Source of the DNA: Asticcacaulis excentricus
Lineage (GTDB): Bacteria; Pseudomonadota; Alphaproteobacteria; Caulobacterales; Caulobacteraceae
Assembly: GCF_003966695.1 (NCBI RefSeq)
Contig: NZ_AP018827.1
Span: 744,001-808,000 of the forward strand
DNA: 64,000 nt
Reading direction: 5' to 3'
Position numbers and translations under genes: made by a program. Shown piece after piece: positions 47,871-57,739 of this stretch. Each line of letters opens with the position of its first letter. Position 1 is the first letter of the stretch. A model generated the notes under the pieces. The model made no database searches. It had not been told where the DNA came from and saw only the letters and a list, made by a program, of their open reading frames with translations.

Positions 47871-50765
47871 TTACCACTTATAGGTCAGGCCCACTTGGAA
47901 GGAGCGCGACGGACCGATCTGAGCGTTATCGTCGGGACGGAAGGACGCGCCCATGCCGTTATTGAAGCCACCGGTCCAGCCGGAGTAGCGATAATTGATC
48001 GTATCGAACAGGTTGTAGACCTGCCCATCCAGAGTGACGACATTACCGTTCGGCAGGTTGAAGTCCTTGGAGATGCGCAAATCCACCTGACGGAAATCAC
48101 GCTTCGGGAAGAAGGCCGCATCAATGATGCGCAACGCCGGGCCCGTATCGTCGATGGAGGCAAAGGGCACACCCGAAGCGCGGGTCGCGATCGCAGAAAT
48201 ACGCGTATCCCACGGCCCTGAGACGATGAAGGTCCCGACGAAGCGCCACTTGTCAACGCCCTCCGCCGCGTGCCACCCGGTGTCGCGGGGATTGGCGTAG
48301 TCAAAGATGAACTGATCATTGTGACCCGTCATCTTGGCATCCGTCATGGTCAGGGTGGCGGAGAAGCCGTACTTCGTGGCTGGCGTCCACGCCTTGTCAG
48401 CGGTCAGGTAAATCGCGTTATACTTGGCCTCGCGGTCGCTGACCGAGACGATAATGTTGCCATAACCCGGTGCACCGTTGGCCTCACCCCAGGGCTGGCA
48501 GGCATATTGTGAGCCAAACTGGCACCATGACCCGTCGGCACGGCGGTTACCGAGCACGTAGTTGAAAAGATTCTTTGACTTGATGTGCGATACCGAAGCC
48601 GAGGTGTTCACATCGCCGAAGCGTTTACGAACGCCAAGATTGAACTGATCGGAATAGGGAACCTTCACATCGTTGTTGAGCAGAATCAACTCGCCCTTGA
48701 GGTTCTTCGCCGCCGCAAGATCGACCAGCGCCTGCGGATTGCCGAAATAGCTGGGGTTCCACGGGGTCGTGCTGTTGAAGTCGATCTGCGCCACGTAAAG
48801 GCGGGTGCGGCGTTCTTCCAGTTGTGCCGAGTCAAAAATGTTGCGGTCATAATAGCGACCGGCACCACCAAAGATGACCAGATCACGGTCGCCATTGACG
48901 TCATAGGCAAAGCCCAGACGCGGCTGGAAGGCACCCTTGAACGATTCACGGTTGGAACCGGTCGAGATATAGTCGTTGACGTTAAAGGCCTTGTTGAAAC
49001 CGACAGCGGCCTTGAGCGCCGTGACAGCGGCCTGAGGCGTGACGTACTTGTTGTTGAGCATATTGTCTTCGTAATCCCAGCGCAGGCCGAGATTGAAGGT
49101 CCAGTGCTCATCCAGCGTCCAGTCGTCCTGAATATACAGGCCGTACTGCATGTTCTCAGACGTGATGCGCGGGTCCCCCGACGCAATCTTCACCGCATAC
49201 GGCGTGTTGGTGCCGCCCAGCGTGTAGGTAGCCGCATTATAGAAGTATTCCGGGTTCAGACGGCGGTCATTTTCTTCGGCGACGTATTCGTACTTGGCCA
49301 CCTTGATGCCGGCCTTGATAACGTGCGTGCCGTTCCATTCCACACCCGAAAAGGTGATGTCATTCTTGAAGGTCGTGTTTTTCTGCGACTTTTCCTGCGA
49401 ATAGGGCACGCCCCCAAAAGTGGCGCGGACATCGCCGATATTGGTGCCGTTCGTCAGGGTAATGGCCGGCGTCGTCGTCAAGGGGCTGTTGCGCCACTGA
49501 ACATCCTGATAGTCCAGCGACATCTCGTTGAGGACATTGCCACTGCGCATCTTCCACTTCAGCGTGGCACCCTGAATCTGCTGATTGAGCGTATTGCCAC
49601 GTGTCTGCGCCGTGGCGCCGCCAAAACCACGCACATCGTCTTCCTTACGATCGCGCACGATCAGATCGACTGTGTTGTTTTCATCGACAAACCACGTCAG
49701 TTTGCCGAACCACATGTCCTGCTTGAAGTCCTTCGGGAAGCTGCCGTTGTAGGCCAAGGCCAGGGCTGAGGCGAGCGCCGTATTGCCGCCCAGACGGTCA
49801 GCGGCCGGCATGGTGACGGCGTCGGTCGGACGCGAGTCTTTGCGGCCTTCATAGGACACGTAGACGTGCAACTTGTCGCGGATGATCGGGCCGCCGATGT
49901 CGAACCCGTATTCTTCGTTCTTGTAGTCTTTCTTTTCGCCCGTCTCATAATAGGGCTGACCGATCATGTCCTTGGTTTGAAGCGTGCCAAACACCGTCCC
50001 GTGGAATTCGGTGCCGCCGGTCTTGGTAACGGCGGTGATGATGGCCGAACCGGCCTGCTCATATTCGGCCTTGAAGTTCTGGGTCGAAACCTTGAACTCC
50101 TGCACGGCCAGTTGCGGGAACGGGTTGCCGCGCGAGGCGTCCTGCCCTGCGACACCGCCTTGCAGCACCTGATTCTTCTGGCTCATGCCGTCAATAAAGA
50201 CGTTGACCTGATTGGCGCTGGTGGCGCCGGCCTGAAAGGTCTTGCGCTCGGGGTCATTCGAAACCGAAACGCCGGGGGCCAGAGCGGCAAAGTTGAGGAA
50301 GTTGCGGCCATTCTGCGGCAGGTTTTCGATCTGGGCGCGCGAAATGGAGGTGGAGACTTCCGACTGACGCGGATTGTTGCGGCGCGAGGCGACGACGGTG
50401 ACTTCCTGCACCGGCGCTTCGGCGGTGGCGAGATCGGTATCGACTTCGATCGTTTGGCCGACGGGCAGTACGGCCTGCTCGGTGCGCGTTGTGCCGTCCG
50501 GTGCGCGGAAGGTGACCGTATAGGTGCCCGGACGCAGACCGACGATCACGTAGCGGCCATCGGCACGCACGGTGGCGGTAGCCTTGGCCCCCGTATTGGC
50601 GTCAGTCGCGGTGACCACCGTCCCCGCCGGAGCCGCCGAAACGCGGCCCTGAAGCGTGGCGTCGGATTCCGCGGCGAAGGCCGGGGCCGCCATGACGAGG
50701 GCGGCCGCCAGGGCGAGGCCCGAAACACCGAGGCTCAGGCCCCGCGTGCGAGACATATGAAGCAT
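47871..50765 (-). CDS. Oar-like TonB-dependent receptor with N-terminal regulatory-like domain
   Basis: A receptor of about 964 residues. The signal peptide (ends PAFAAE) is followed by a carboxypeptidase-regulatory-like beta domain (residues 35-115; GRVSAAPAGTVVTATDANTGAKATATV in parts), a TonB box region (VQEVTVVASRRNN), plug and barrel ending VGLTYKW. The start at 50765 has GGGAG upstream. This Oar/CarboxypepD class is common in Caulobacterales and Bacteroidota for large substrates. It likely imports beta-glucan oligosaccharides. It lies between a LacI gene and the glucan operon. Confidence 0.92.
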   Translation of the reverse strand: MLHMSRTRGLSLGVSGLALAAALVMAAPAFAAESDATLQGRVSAAPAGTVVTATDANTGAKATATVRADGRYVIVGLRPGTYTVTFRAPDGTTRTEQAVLPVGQTIEVDTDLATAEAPVQEVTVVASRRNNPRQSEVSTSISRAQIENLPQNGRNFLNFAALAPGVSVSNDPERKTFQAGATSANQVNVFIDGMSQKNQVLQGGVAGQDASRGNPFPQLAVQEFKVSTQNFKAEYEQAGSAIITAVTKTGGTEFHGTVFGTLQTKDMIGQPYYETGEKKDYKNEEYGFDIGGPIIRDKLHVYVSYEGRKDSRPTDAVTMPAADRLGGNTALASALALAYNGSFPKDFKQDMWFGKLTWFVDENNTVDLIVRDRKEDDVRGFGGATAQTRGNTLNQQIQGATLKWKMRSGNVLNEMSLDYQDVQWRNSPLTTTPAITLTNGTNIGDVRATFGGVPYSQEKSQKNTTFKNDITFSGVEWNGTHVIKAGIKVAKYEYVAEENDRRLNPEYFYNAATYTLGGTNTPYAVKIASGDPRITSENMQYGLYIQDDWTLDEHWTFNLGLRWDYEDNMLNNKYVTPQAAVTALKAAVGFNKAFNVNDYISTGSNRESFKGAFQPRLGFAYDVNGDRDLVIFGGAGRYYDRNIFDSAQLEERRTRLYVAQIDFNSTTPWNPSYFGNPQALVDLAAAKNLKGELILLNNDVKVPYSDQFNLGVRKRFGDVNTSASVSHIKSKNLFNYVLGNRRADGSWCQFGSQYACQPWGEANGAPGYGNIIVSVSDREAKYNAIYLTADKAWTPATKYGFSATLTMTDAKMTGHNDQFIFDYANPRDTGWHAAEGVDKWRFVGTFIVSGPWDTRISAIATRASGVPFASIDDTGPALRIIDAAFFPKRDFRQVDLRISKDFNLPNGNVVTLDGQVYNLFDTINYRYSGWTGGFNNGMGASFRPDDNAQIGPSRSFQVGLTYKW

Positions 50766-50815
50766 ATCCTGTTCTCCCAAAGAACTGTTTTATTTGTATA
50801 AAACGCGATACTCGC

Positions 50816-50833
50816 AGCGTTTGCAGAAACGCT
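50816..50833. promoter_or_regulatory. Inverted repeat between the LacI gene and the receptor gene
   Basis: AGCGTTT and AAACGCT flank GCAG, directly after the LacI stop codon and about 50 bases before the receptor start. It may be a hairpin at the end of the LacI message or a protein-binding palindrome at the receptor promoter. Confidence 0.4.
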
Positions 50834-51841
50834 TTAACGGCGGCGGCTGGACGCCCGCACCACCAGTTCTGGCCGCACGATCAGGCTGGCGGCCGAGGCC
50901 GAAGCCTCCGCTGAACCCCGCTCGATCAGGGCGGAAAGCAGCTCAAGACTGCGCCGGCCGATGTCGAAGACTCCGGCGCGCAGGGTTGAAATGGGCGGCG
51001 AGGCGTAGCGCGTCACCGGTATGTCGTCGAAACCGATGATGGCGATATCGTCCGGAATCGACACGCCTGCCTCACGCAGGCCCAGGGTTGCCCCCAGCGC
51101 CATCATGTCATTGGCGGCAAACAGGCCGTCGGGCATCTGTTCCTGCGCCAGAAGGGTCTGCACGGCGGCATAACCCGCAGCATCGGTAAAATCGCCAGGC
51201 AGCACCTGCGGCGACAGCCCCGCCTCTTTCAGACCATCGAGATAGCCGCGCAGGCGGTCCTGCGCCTCCAGATTGCTCTCCGGCCCGGCAATGTGCGCGA
51301 TGCGGCGACAGCCCTGTTCGTGCAGGTGGCGCACGGCCTCCAGCGCCCCAAAATAGTTGTCAACGACAAGGCTCGGCAGATCGGCCTGACCGCCCACCCC
51401 GCCCATCATGACCAGCGGCAGGTTGAACGGCAGCTTACCCGACAGGTCGTCGGCCTCAGCATAAGGAGCCATGACCAGCAGACCATCAACGCGACCGGCC
51501 ATGGCGCGCGCCGCCTTGACGGCTTCTTTCACGTCGCCGTGCGATCCCGACACCAGAATGTGCAGACCGCTGGCGCGCGCACCGACATCAATGCCGCGGA
51601 TGATCTCCGAAAAGAACTCGCCATAGATATCCGGCAGGATGACGCCGATGGTATTGGTGCGGCTCATGGCCAGAGCCCGCGCCGCGCCGTGCGGCACGTA
51701 TTTCAGCTTGCCGGCAGCCGCCAGAACGCGCTCACGCACCTCTTCGGTGACGTTGTCGAGGCCATTAATGGCGCGTGAGGCCGAGGCGATGGACACCCCC
51801 GCCGCCTTGGCTACGTCATTGAGCGTTACACTTGCCGCCAT
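50834..51841 (-). CDS. LacI-family transcriptional regulator of the beta-glucan locus
   Basis: A 335-residue LacI/GalR protein: helix-turn-helix VTLNDVAKAAGVSIASASRAINGL, hinge ARALAMSRTNTIGVILP, then the sugar-sensing domain. Three perfect 14-base palindromes with central CG sit upstream of its own start, so it almost surely represses itself, and probably the receptor and glucan operon downstream on the same strand. The inducer is presumably a sophoro-oligosaccharide or glucose-containing product. Confidence 0.93.
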   Translation of the reverse strand: MAASVTLNDVAKAAGVSIASASRAINGLDNVTEEVRERVLAAAGKLKYVPHGAARALAMSRTNTIGVILPDIYGEFFSEIIRGIDVGARASGLHILVSGSHGDVKEAVKAARAMAGRVDGLLVMAPYAEADDLSGKLPFNLPLVMMGGVGGQADLPSLVVDNYFGALEAVRHLHEQGCRRIAHIAGPESNLEAQDRLRGYLDGLKEAGLSPQVLPGDFTDAAGYAAVQTLLAQEQMPDGLFAANDMMALGATLGLREAGVSIPDDIAIIGFDDIPVTRYASPPISTLRAGVFDIGRRSLELLSALIERGSAEASASAASLIVRPELVVRASSRRR

Positions 51842-51865
51842 GAAAGTCTGTACCCTGTTATCCTA

Positions 51866-51879
51866 TGTAAGCGCTTACA
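51866..51879. promoter_or_regulatory. LacI-family operator, copy 1
   Basis: TGTAAGCGCTTACA, a perfect 14-base palindrome 25 bases upstream of the LacI start codon. Confidence 0.85.
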
Positions 51880-51895
51880 GCGTCGTTTGGCGTTG

Positions 51896-51909
51896 TGTAA
51901 GCGCTTACA
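51896..51909. promoter_or_regulatory. LacI-family operator, copy 2
   Basis: Second identical 14-base palindrome, 30 bases from the first, close to three helical turns, so proteins on both would face the same side. Confidence 0.85.
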
Positions 51910-51929
51910 ACAGCGCTGTCAATTCATCA

Positions 51930-51943
51930 TGTAAGCGCTTACA
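51930..51943. promoter_or_regulatory. LacI-family operator, copy 3
   Basis: Third identical palindrome, 34 bases from the second, 40 bases before the 3' end of the LOV-kinase gene. Confidence 0.85.
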
Positions 51944-51982
51944 AAAGGTGCGACATTCGCGCCACACTCCGAAAAGAGCCGG

Positions 51983-53773
51983 TCAGCCCCCGTGATCGTC
52001 CTTGCGATTCAGCACGCCGCGCACCCGCGTGGACAGTTCGTCGGGCATGTAGGGTTTGTAGATGGTTTCAAACTCACGCGCATTGGTGTGGCCGTGCACA
52101 TCGTCGGCAAAGCCCGTGGTAATCAGGATCGGCAGGTCGGAAAACAACTGCCGCACCTCCTTGGCCAAGGCGACGCCGTTCATCTTGCCCGGCATGACGA
52201 TGTCGGTGAACAGAAGGTCCACCCCATCCGGCCCTTTGAGATAATCGAGGGCCGCCGAAGCGTTTTCGCGCGCCACCACCTCATAGCCATCGGCCTCCAG
52301 TATCGCGCAGGCCAGTTCGCGCACTTCGCGATTATCCTCGACCAAAAGCACGCGCTCGCCCTTGCCCCGCGTCTGAGAGGTGCGCTCAGGCACCAGAGCC
52401 TTGTCATCGGCGCCCGACACCACCGGGAAATAGAGGTGGATCGTGGCGCCCTGACCCGGCGTGCTATCGACCTCAAAGCCGCCATCAGATTGCTTCACGA
52501 AGCCATAGACCTGAGCCAGCCCCAACCCCGTCCCCTTGCCCACCTCCTTGGTGGTGAAAAAGGGTTCGGTGATGCGGCTCAACACTTCCGGCGGCATCCC
52601 TTCGCCGGTGTCGCTGACCGACAATTCGACCTGATCGCCCTCCGGTCCGGAGCGGTTGGCGGTGCGAATCGTCACGCGCCCCCCTTCGGGCATGGCGTCG
52701 CGAGCATTGGCGAGAATATTGATCAGCGCCATTTCAAGCTGCACCGTATCAATACGGGCATTGGCCAGATCAGGATCCAGATCAAGCTCGATCTCGATAA
52801 AGCTGCCCAGGGTACGCGACAGCAGGTCGTTCAACTCACTAACCACGCGGTTGAGGTTGACGACGCGCGCCTCCAGCGGCTGCTTGCGCGAAAAGGCCAG
52901 CAATTGCTGAGTCAGGACGCGCGCCTTTTGCGCCGCCTGCATCACCGCCTCGTGGTAGCGATTGAGCTTGTCCGGCTGCTCCGTGACGGTGCGCGCCATC
53001 TGAAGATTGCCGATGATCACCTGAAGCAGGTTGTTGAAATCGTGGGCAATACCGCCGGTCAGTTGGCCGATGGCCTCCATCTTCTGCGCCCGGCGCAGCG
53101 CCATTTCCGCTTCACGCCGACGGGTGACATCGAGCTGCGAGCCGAAATAATAGAGCAGCTTGCCGTCGCGGTCGAAGATCGGACTGACGAACAGCGCGTT
53201 CCAGAAGGCCGTGCCGTCCTTGCGGAAATTCTGGATTTCCACCGCAATGTCGGTGCGGTCGCGGATGGCGCGGCTGAGGTTGGCGATCATTTGGGGGTCG
53301 GTCCCCTCGCCCTGGAGAAAGCGACAGTTACGCCCCAGCACCTCATCCATCTGGTAGCCTGTGGTGTTGAGGAAGGCCTGATTGGCAAAGACGATGGGGT
53401 TGTCGGGCCGGTTGGGATCGGTGACGATCATCGGCATCCGCGTCATTTCGATCGCGGCAAAAAACAGGTCGTGGCGGTCGCTCGACCCCACGACGCCGTG
53501 GCGGGCCGCTATGCGTACAGGCGAATCCGAAATATCGCCTTCGGTGTCGCGCCTATCCGCATGTGCCAGCTTTTCGAACACAAAGCTCTGAACGTTTTCC
53601 AGACTTTGCAACGCTGTCTCGGCAATACGCAGGCTTTTCGGGTCGTCCTTGTGCCGCATCTGCATCAGTTGCAGGCTGCCCTTGGCCGCACCGAACATAT
53701 TGTTCAGATCATGCAGGGTCTGACGGTCTAAACCGGCGTGGGGCGCGTTTTTGGGGGTATGATCGTCCGACAT
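51983..53773 (-). CDS. LOV-domain hybrid histidine kinase with receiver (blue-light sensor)
   Basis: A soluble kinase of about 596 residues. The LOV domain (residues 95-215) has the flavin-binding signature GRNCRFLQG with the photoactive Cys near residue 148, plus [11 protein letters not shown]. Then come H-box [13 protein letters not shown] (His near 244), ATPase domain ([22 protein letters not shown]) and receiver (Asp in [10 protein letters not shown] near 522). An N-terminal segment ([18 protein letters not shown], His21) resembles the H-box. The start at 53773 has GGATGG upstream; the longer open frame has an unlikely composition. It should respond to blue light and pass the signal internally; no output partner is adjacent. 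Confidence 0.93.
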   Translation of the reverse strand: MSDDHTPKNAPHAGLDRQTLHDLNNMFGAAKGSLQLMQMRHKDDPKSLRIAETALQSLENVQSFVFEKLAHADRRDTEGDISDSPVRIAARHGVVGSSDRHDLFFAAIEMTRMPMIVTDPNRPDNPIVFANQAFLNTTGYQMDEVLGRNCRFLQGEGTDPQMIANLSRAIRDRTDIAVEIQNFRKDGTAFWNALFVSPIFDRDGKLLYYFGSQLDVTRRREAEMALRRAQKMEAIGQLTGGIAHDFNNLLQVIIGNLQMARTVTEQPDKLNRYHEAVMQAAQKARVLTQQLLAFSRKQPLEARVVNLNRVVSELNDLLSRTLGSFIEIELDLDPDLANARIDTVQLEMALINILANARDAMPEGGRVTIRTANRSGPEGDQVELSVSDTGEGMPPEVLSRITEPFFTTKEVGKGTGLGLAQVYGFVKQSDGGFEVDSTPGQGATIHLYFPVVSGADDKALVPERTSQTRGKGERVLLVEDNREVRELACAILEADGYEVVARENASAALDYLKGPDGVDLLFTDIVMPGKMNGVALAKEVRQLFSDLPILITTGFADDVHGHTNAREFETIYKPYMPDELSTRVRGVLNRKDDHGG

Positions 53774-53885
53774 ATATCCATCCGCCGGACTCCAAACAAA
53801 TCCGGGCGTTACACTTCTTCCAGTGTTCCGTTCTGACCGGATGGAGATAAGGAAAAAATATGAGTCGCGGCTGCTGAGATGTGGA

Positions 53886-55634
53886 TCAGGGCAGAGGACG
53901 ACGGCTTCGTTCCACTGCCCACAACACACCACTGACCAGAAGCCACCCGAGGAACCATGGCCAGGCGGTACCACGACGGCCCTCGCCGTTTGTCTCTGCC
54001 GGTCGCGCGTCGTCAGCCACCAGCGCCTGAGTGGCTTCGCGCGCCTCCAGCGCCTGCACGCCCGGCAAGGCCTTGTCCGAAAGGACGTGGAAAGGCACGG
54101 CCTGCACCGTATCCGAGGTCGTCACACGCAGCACATGCCAGCCGGCCTGTGTGGACCAGACGGCCGCGCAACGCGCCTCCCCCGTGGCCGTATCGACGAC
54201 GGGGTGGCTAACGCCGCCTTGCGGGTCCAGCACCTCAGCCGCGCCGCTCAGGCCGCACAGGCTGACGCGCTGATGCACACGGGCATGGCTCACGGTCGGC
54301 AGGGCCGCGGTTGAACGGCGAACCAGAGTCGAGAAAAGACCGCTCCACAGGGCCTGATGCCGCCCGGCCTCGCCGCTGAGCGTCAGGGCGAAACTGTCGG
54401 TCACGCTCCACAGGCCGACCCGCCCACGCCCTTCGGCCCGCCACAATCCCAACGACTGCCCTTTATTGTCCACGGCCAGTGGCACCGCATCGGCGCTGTC
54501 GAGGCGCAGGTTGAGCCGCGTCACGGTGGGGGCCTTGTCCTTACTGCCCGAGGGCACGGGCAGGGTCACCGTCTCCGGATCACCGGTGCCGCTGAGCCGC
54601 AGGCCCAGCGCGGCCCACTGGGCGCGCGTCGCCTCCGACGGCAGGGCTGTGGGCCGCAGCAACAGGCCCATACCGCCGCGCACAGCGCTGATCACCGCCG
54701 CCCGCCCGCCATCGCCCAATCCGTCCCACCCACGCTCATCTATGACCAGCAGATCGGTCTGGCTCAGCGTGGCGGCATTCAGGGGCTGCGGCGCATCGCC
54801 CGCCGCCACACCGCCGCCCAGCGCGAATTGCGCCTGCATGTCGATACCGGCATCGGCGGCCCAGCGGCGCAGATATTTGATCTCCGGCCCCGGCGCGCCG
54901 CCAATCACCCGCACCCGCGCCGTCAGCGCCTCATCGACCCACACCGGCGCTTCGGCGGTTTCCACCACAGCTTTTGTGGCATCACGCACCCGCACAGAGA
55001 AAGACACCGGCCCTGCCGCCTTGGCCGTGCCCGTGAGGACGGCCAGACCGCTGGCATCCGGCGTTTGCGTATCGACCACCGCGCCCGCCGGATCGAGCAG
55101 TTCGACCAAGCCCCCCTTCACCCCATTGACCGTCACGCCGATCTGAAACGCGCCACCGGGGGCCACCCGCTCCGGCGTATCGAGGCGCACCACGCCGCGC
55201 GGCAGGGCTGATGGCACAAAACGCAAGGCTCGCCCTTCGACTGCCGGGCGGTCGCGCGGCGTCAGCCCTTCACCGACTACGGTCAGCCGCGTCGCTTCGG
55301 GGTGCAGACGCAACGCTGTGGCCAGATCGGGCACGCGCTCAGCCCCCGGCACATGCGCTTCCGGCAAGGCGACGACGCGGTCGCCCGCCTGCGCATCGAC
55401 GGCCTGCGCCCCGCGCGTGGCAACGATCAGCGTGCCGGGCGCAGCGGCCAGACGCGGCGGAAACAGGGTCAGATACAGCAACAGCGCCGACAGCGGCGTC
55501 AGGGCCAGAAGGATCACAAGCCGCGGCAGGGAGCGTTCGGCCGCCTCGGCCTTTCGCCACCACAGACCCAGCCGTGCCGTGGATAAAACCACGGCAGCCA
55601 GAAGCATCAAAGCCACGATCACAGACGGGGTCAT
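53886..55634 (-). CDS. Membrane protein at the end of the MoxR/DUF58 operon
   Basis: A protein of about 582 residues with two N-terminal membrane spans (residues 3-20, 36-58), a large beta-rich extracytoplasmic part, and a C-terminal span (WPWFLGWLLVSGVLWAVE). A middle segment (LLVIDERGWDGLGDGGRAAVI) recalls the amidotransferase-like fold seen in BatA-associated membrane proteins. I assign no enzyme activity. The start at 55634 overlaps the DUF4175 stop by four bases. It is the last gene of the operon. Confidence 0.82.
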   Translation of the reverse strand: MTPSVIVALMLLAAVVLSTARLGLWWRKAEAAERSLPRLVILLALTPLSALLLYLTLFPPRLAAAPGTLIVATRGAQAVDAQAGDRVVALPEAHVPGAERVPDLATALRLHPEATRLTVVGEGLTPRDRPAVEGRALRFVPSALPRGVVRLDTPERVAPGGAFQIGVTVNGVKGGLVELLDPAGAVVDTQTPDASGLAVLTGTAKAAGPVSFSVRVRDATKAVVETAEAPVWVDEALTARVRVIGGAPGPEIKYLRRWAADAGIDMQAQFALGGGVAAGDAPQPLNAATLSQTDLLVIDERGWDGLGDGGRAAVISAVRGGMGLLLRPTALPSEATRAQWAALGLRLSGTGDPETVTLPVPSGSKDKAPTVTRLNLRLDSADAVPLAVDNKGQSLGLWRAEGRGRVGLWSVTDSFALTLSGEAGRHQALWSGLFSTLVRRSTAALPTVSHARVHQRVSLCGLSGAAEVLDPQGGVSHPVVDTATGEARCAAVWSTQAGWHVLRVTTSDTVQAVPFHVLSDKALPGVQALEAREATQALVADDARPAETNGEGRRGTAWPWFLGWLLVSGVLWAVERSRRPLP

Positions 55635-57739
55635 CTCGGTCGCTCCAGGGCATCCAGATAACGGCCACCGGACGCCGTCACCGCTGGGCTGCGCGTGACA
55701 CCGGCGGGCGGGCGGGTCAGGACGCGCCACAACTGCCCCCGCAGCGTCTGACGGCACGCGGCACAGCCGGGATCGGCGCGCACCGCCTCGACCGCCGCCA
55801 GCAGCGACAGCGGATCGCTGACCCGGCCTTCATTGGCACGCAGCCAGCGATCGAGCGCCTCCAGCGGCAGATCGGTCTTTGCCCCCGGTGCCTCGCCCAG
55901 AGCCGTCCACAGGGCCACGACGGGGGCATCGGGCGACGGGGCCGCCGTCACCGCGAAGGGCACGGGCGCAATGCCCTCACGCTTGCCCGTCATGCGGCGG
56001 TTGTTGTCGATGGGCGGCAGTTCCGGCCCGACGCGCGACAGGAAGATGCGCGTCGCCTGCTGCACCTCCTTGATGTAGCCCAGCGCCTTGTAGGCGTGCG
56101 GTAGGGCGGTTTGCGGATTCCCCTGTCGCAAATGCAGTTCCGACTGCCACATCTCATCCAGCGCCTTTTTCAGCGTGGCGCGCGTTTCCGGATCGAGGAG
56201 GGTCGCCGCTTCGGGCTCATCGTGCGTATGGCCGTACTCCGCCGTCACATTGCCACCATCGCCAAACACCGGTGCGGCATCGGGTTTGGCGGCCTGCCCC
56301 CCATGATCATGTCCCCCATGATCGTGGCCGTCGTTTTCGGAATGCCCCTCTTCAAGGCCCGGCGGGGCTTCGCGTTCGCCCTCGGCCTCTTCGCCCAGAA
56401 ACTGCCCGTAGCGCAGGCGCAGCAGGCGCTGATCGACGCCTATGGAGTCCGAGCGGCTGAGGAAGGTATCGGGTTTGAGGCGCGGCTTCTCCTTCAGCAG
56501 GGCTTCGATGTCGATAATGATCTGCCTCTGGCTGCGGAAATAGGCCGGCAGGGTCTGGCGCGCCAGCGCCTCCAGCCCCGTGCTTTCGGCCCCCAGATCG
56601 GACGGCCAGCGCAGGATCAGGCTGGGGGAGCGCGCCTCCTGCGGCGACGGGGCGCGATTGTCGTGCACGGTCAGTTGCACGATCAGGTCGTCGCCCACGG
56701 CAAAACCGAGTGATTTGAGGTCGAGCCGCGTGGCAAAGCGCTTATCCGCCGCGCCGCCCGTGCCGCTTAGGGACATCGTCCGCTCGCGGAAGGTAATGTT
56801 TTCGCCCTGCCCCTGCGCCTGAATGATGCGCAGTTCGGCGGTGGGGGCTACGCCGTAATCATCGCTGGCGGCAAAGACCAGCGGCCACTGGGTCTGGCCC
56901 GGCGTGACCAGAGTCAGGGCGCGATCGGGCAGCACGGCCTCGACCTTTGGCGGCGCATCGGGGGTGACTTCCAGCCGGTGCAGCGGTTGCGGCGGCATAC
57001 CATCGGCAGCAAGGCGATAGAGCCGCGACCGCTCCGCGCTCAGGGTAGCGGTCCATGCGCTGCCATCGCGGCGCAGGGCCACGCTCTGACCATCGTGGAA
57101 GACCAGCCGCACATTGGCAGCGTCCGGCGCAAAGCGCAGTCGCCAAGTCAGCCGGGTGTTTTGCGGCACCTTGAGATCGAGTGTCGTTTCCTTATGCGCC
57201 GCCTGCCGGGTATAGGCGGGTGGGGTGACGGTGACCTCGGCGGAGATCAGTTTGGGCGCGCCCGCTTCAGCGTGTCTGGACGCATCCGGCGTCACGCGAA
57301 TTTGCGGCCACCAGACAAGCGTCGCCGTCAGGGCAGCGATGGACAGCCCCGCCGCCAGTGAAAACCCCAGCGGCTTCCAGCGCCAGGGGGGCGTCAGCAC
57401 CGCCGGAGACGGCAGACGCTCAATCAGGCGTTGCCGTTGCAGGGCCTGCAAGGGATTGAGGTCTTCGGCGGGCGCAAATAACAGATCGGCACTGTCTTCC
57501 ATATCCACGCGGCGAGCATTGAGCGCCGCAATCACCCACGCGCGGTCAAAGCGCTGCAATCGCCAGACCGCCAGCCCGAAGGCGACGAACAGGCCGAGGC
57601 ACAGGGCCATCAAAAGCCCCACCTCTGCGCCTACGGCCCAACCCGCAAAGGCCGCCGCAGCGATCAGCGGCAGGGCCGTCAGCCCGTCGTTCAACAGGCT
57701 GCGCAAACGCGCCGGGCCGGTAAAGCGCTGAGGCGTCAT
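55631..57739 (-). CDS. DUF4175-family membrane protein
   Basis: A 702-residue DUF4175-like protein. Two N-terminal spans (residues 22-58) and one near 125-145 are followed by a long periplasmic region. A histidine/aspartate/glycine-rich segment near residues 470-490 (GHDHGGHDHGG) may bind metal, and a CAAC motif lies near the C-terminus. Role unknown; the family travels with MoxR, DUF58 and BatA genes in Alphaproteobacteria. It overlaps both flanking genes by four bases. Confidence 0.85.
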   Translation of the reverse strand: MTPQRFTGPARLRSLLNDGLTALPLIAAAAFAGWAVGAEVGLLMALCLGLFVAFGLAVWRLQRFDRAWVIAALNARRVDMEDSADLLFAPAEDLNPLQALQRQRLIERLPSPAVLTPPWRWKPLGFSLAAGLSIAALTATLVWWPQIRVTPDASRHAEAGAPKLISAEVTVTPPAYTRQAAHKETTLDLKVPQNTRLTWRLRFAPDAANVRLVFHDGQSVALRRDGSAWTATLSAERSRLYRLAADGMPPQPLHRLEVTPDAPPKVEAVLPDRALTLVTPGQTQWPLVFAASDDYGVAPTAELRIIQAQGQGENITFRERTMSLSGTGGAADKRFATRLDLKSLGFAVGDDLIVQLTVHDNRAPSPQEARSPSLILRWPSDLGAESTGLEALARQTLPAYFRSQRQIIIDIEALLKEKPRLKPDTFLSRSDSIGVDQRLLRLRYGQFLGEEAEGEREAPPGLEEGHSENDGHDHGGHDHGGQAAKPDAAPVFGDGGNVTAEYGHTHDEPEAATLLDPETRATLKKALDEMWQSELHLRQGNPQTALPHAYKALGYIKEVQQATRIFLSRVGPELPPIDNNRRMTGKREGIAPVPFAVTAAPSPDAPVVALWTALGEAPGAKTDLPLEALDRWLRANEGRVSDPLSLLAAVEAVRADPGCAACRQTLRGQLWRVLTRPPAGVTRSPAVTASGGRYLDALERPR

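Noticed and set aside
51992-53731. 579-residue open frame antisense to the LOV kinase
   Set aside because: Product has no family features and follows the codon mirror of the kinase. The sense frame has clear LOV, kinase and receiver motifs.
53774-53974. N-terminal extension of the LOV kinase
   Set aside because: The extra 67 residues run back across the intergenic gap into the end of the next gene (53886 onward), have odd composition, and the ATG at 53773 has a ribosome binding site.
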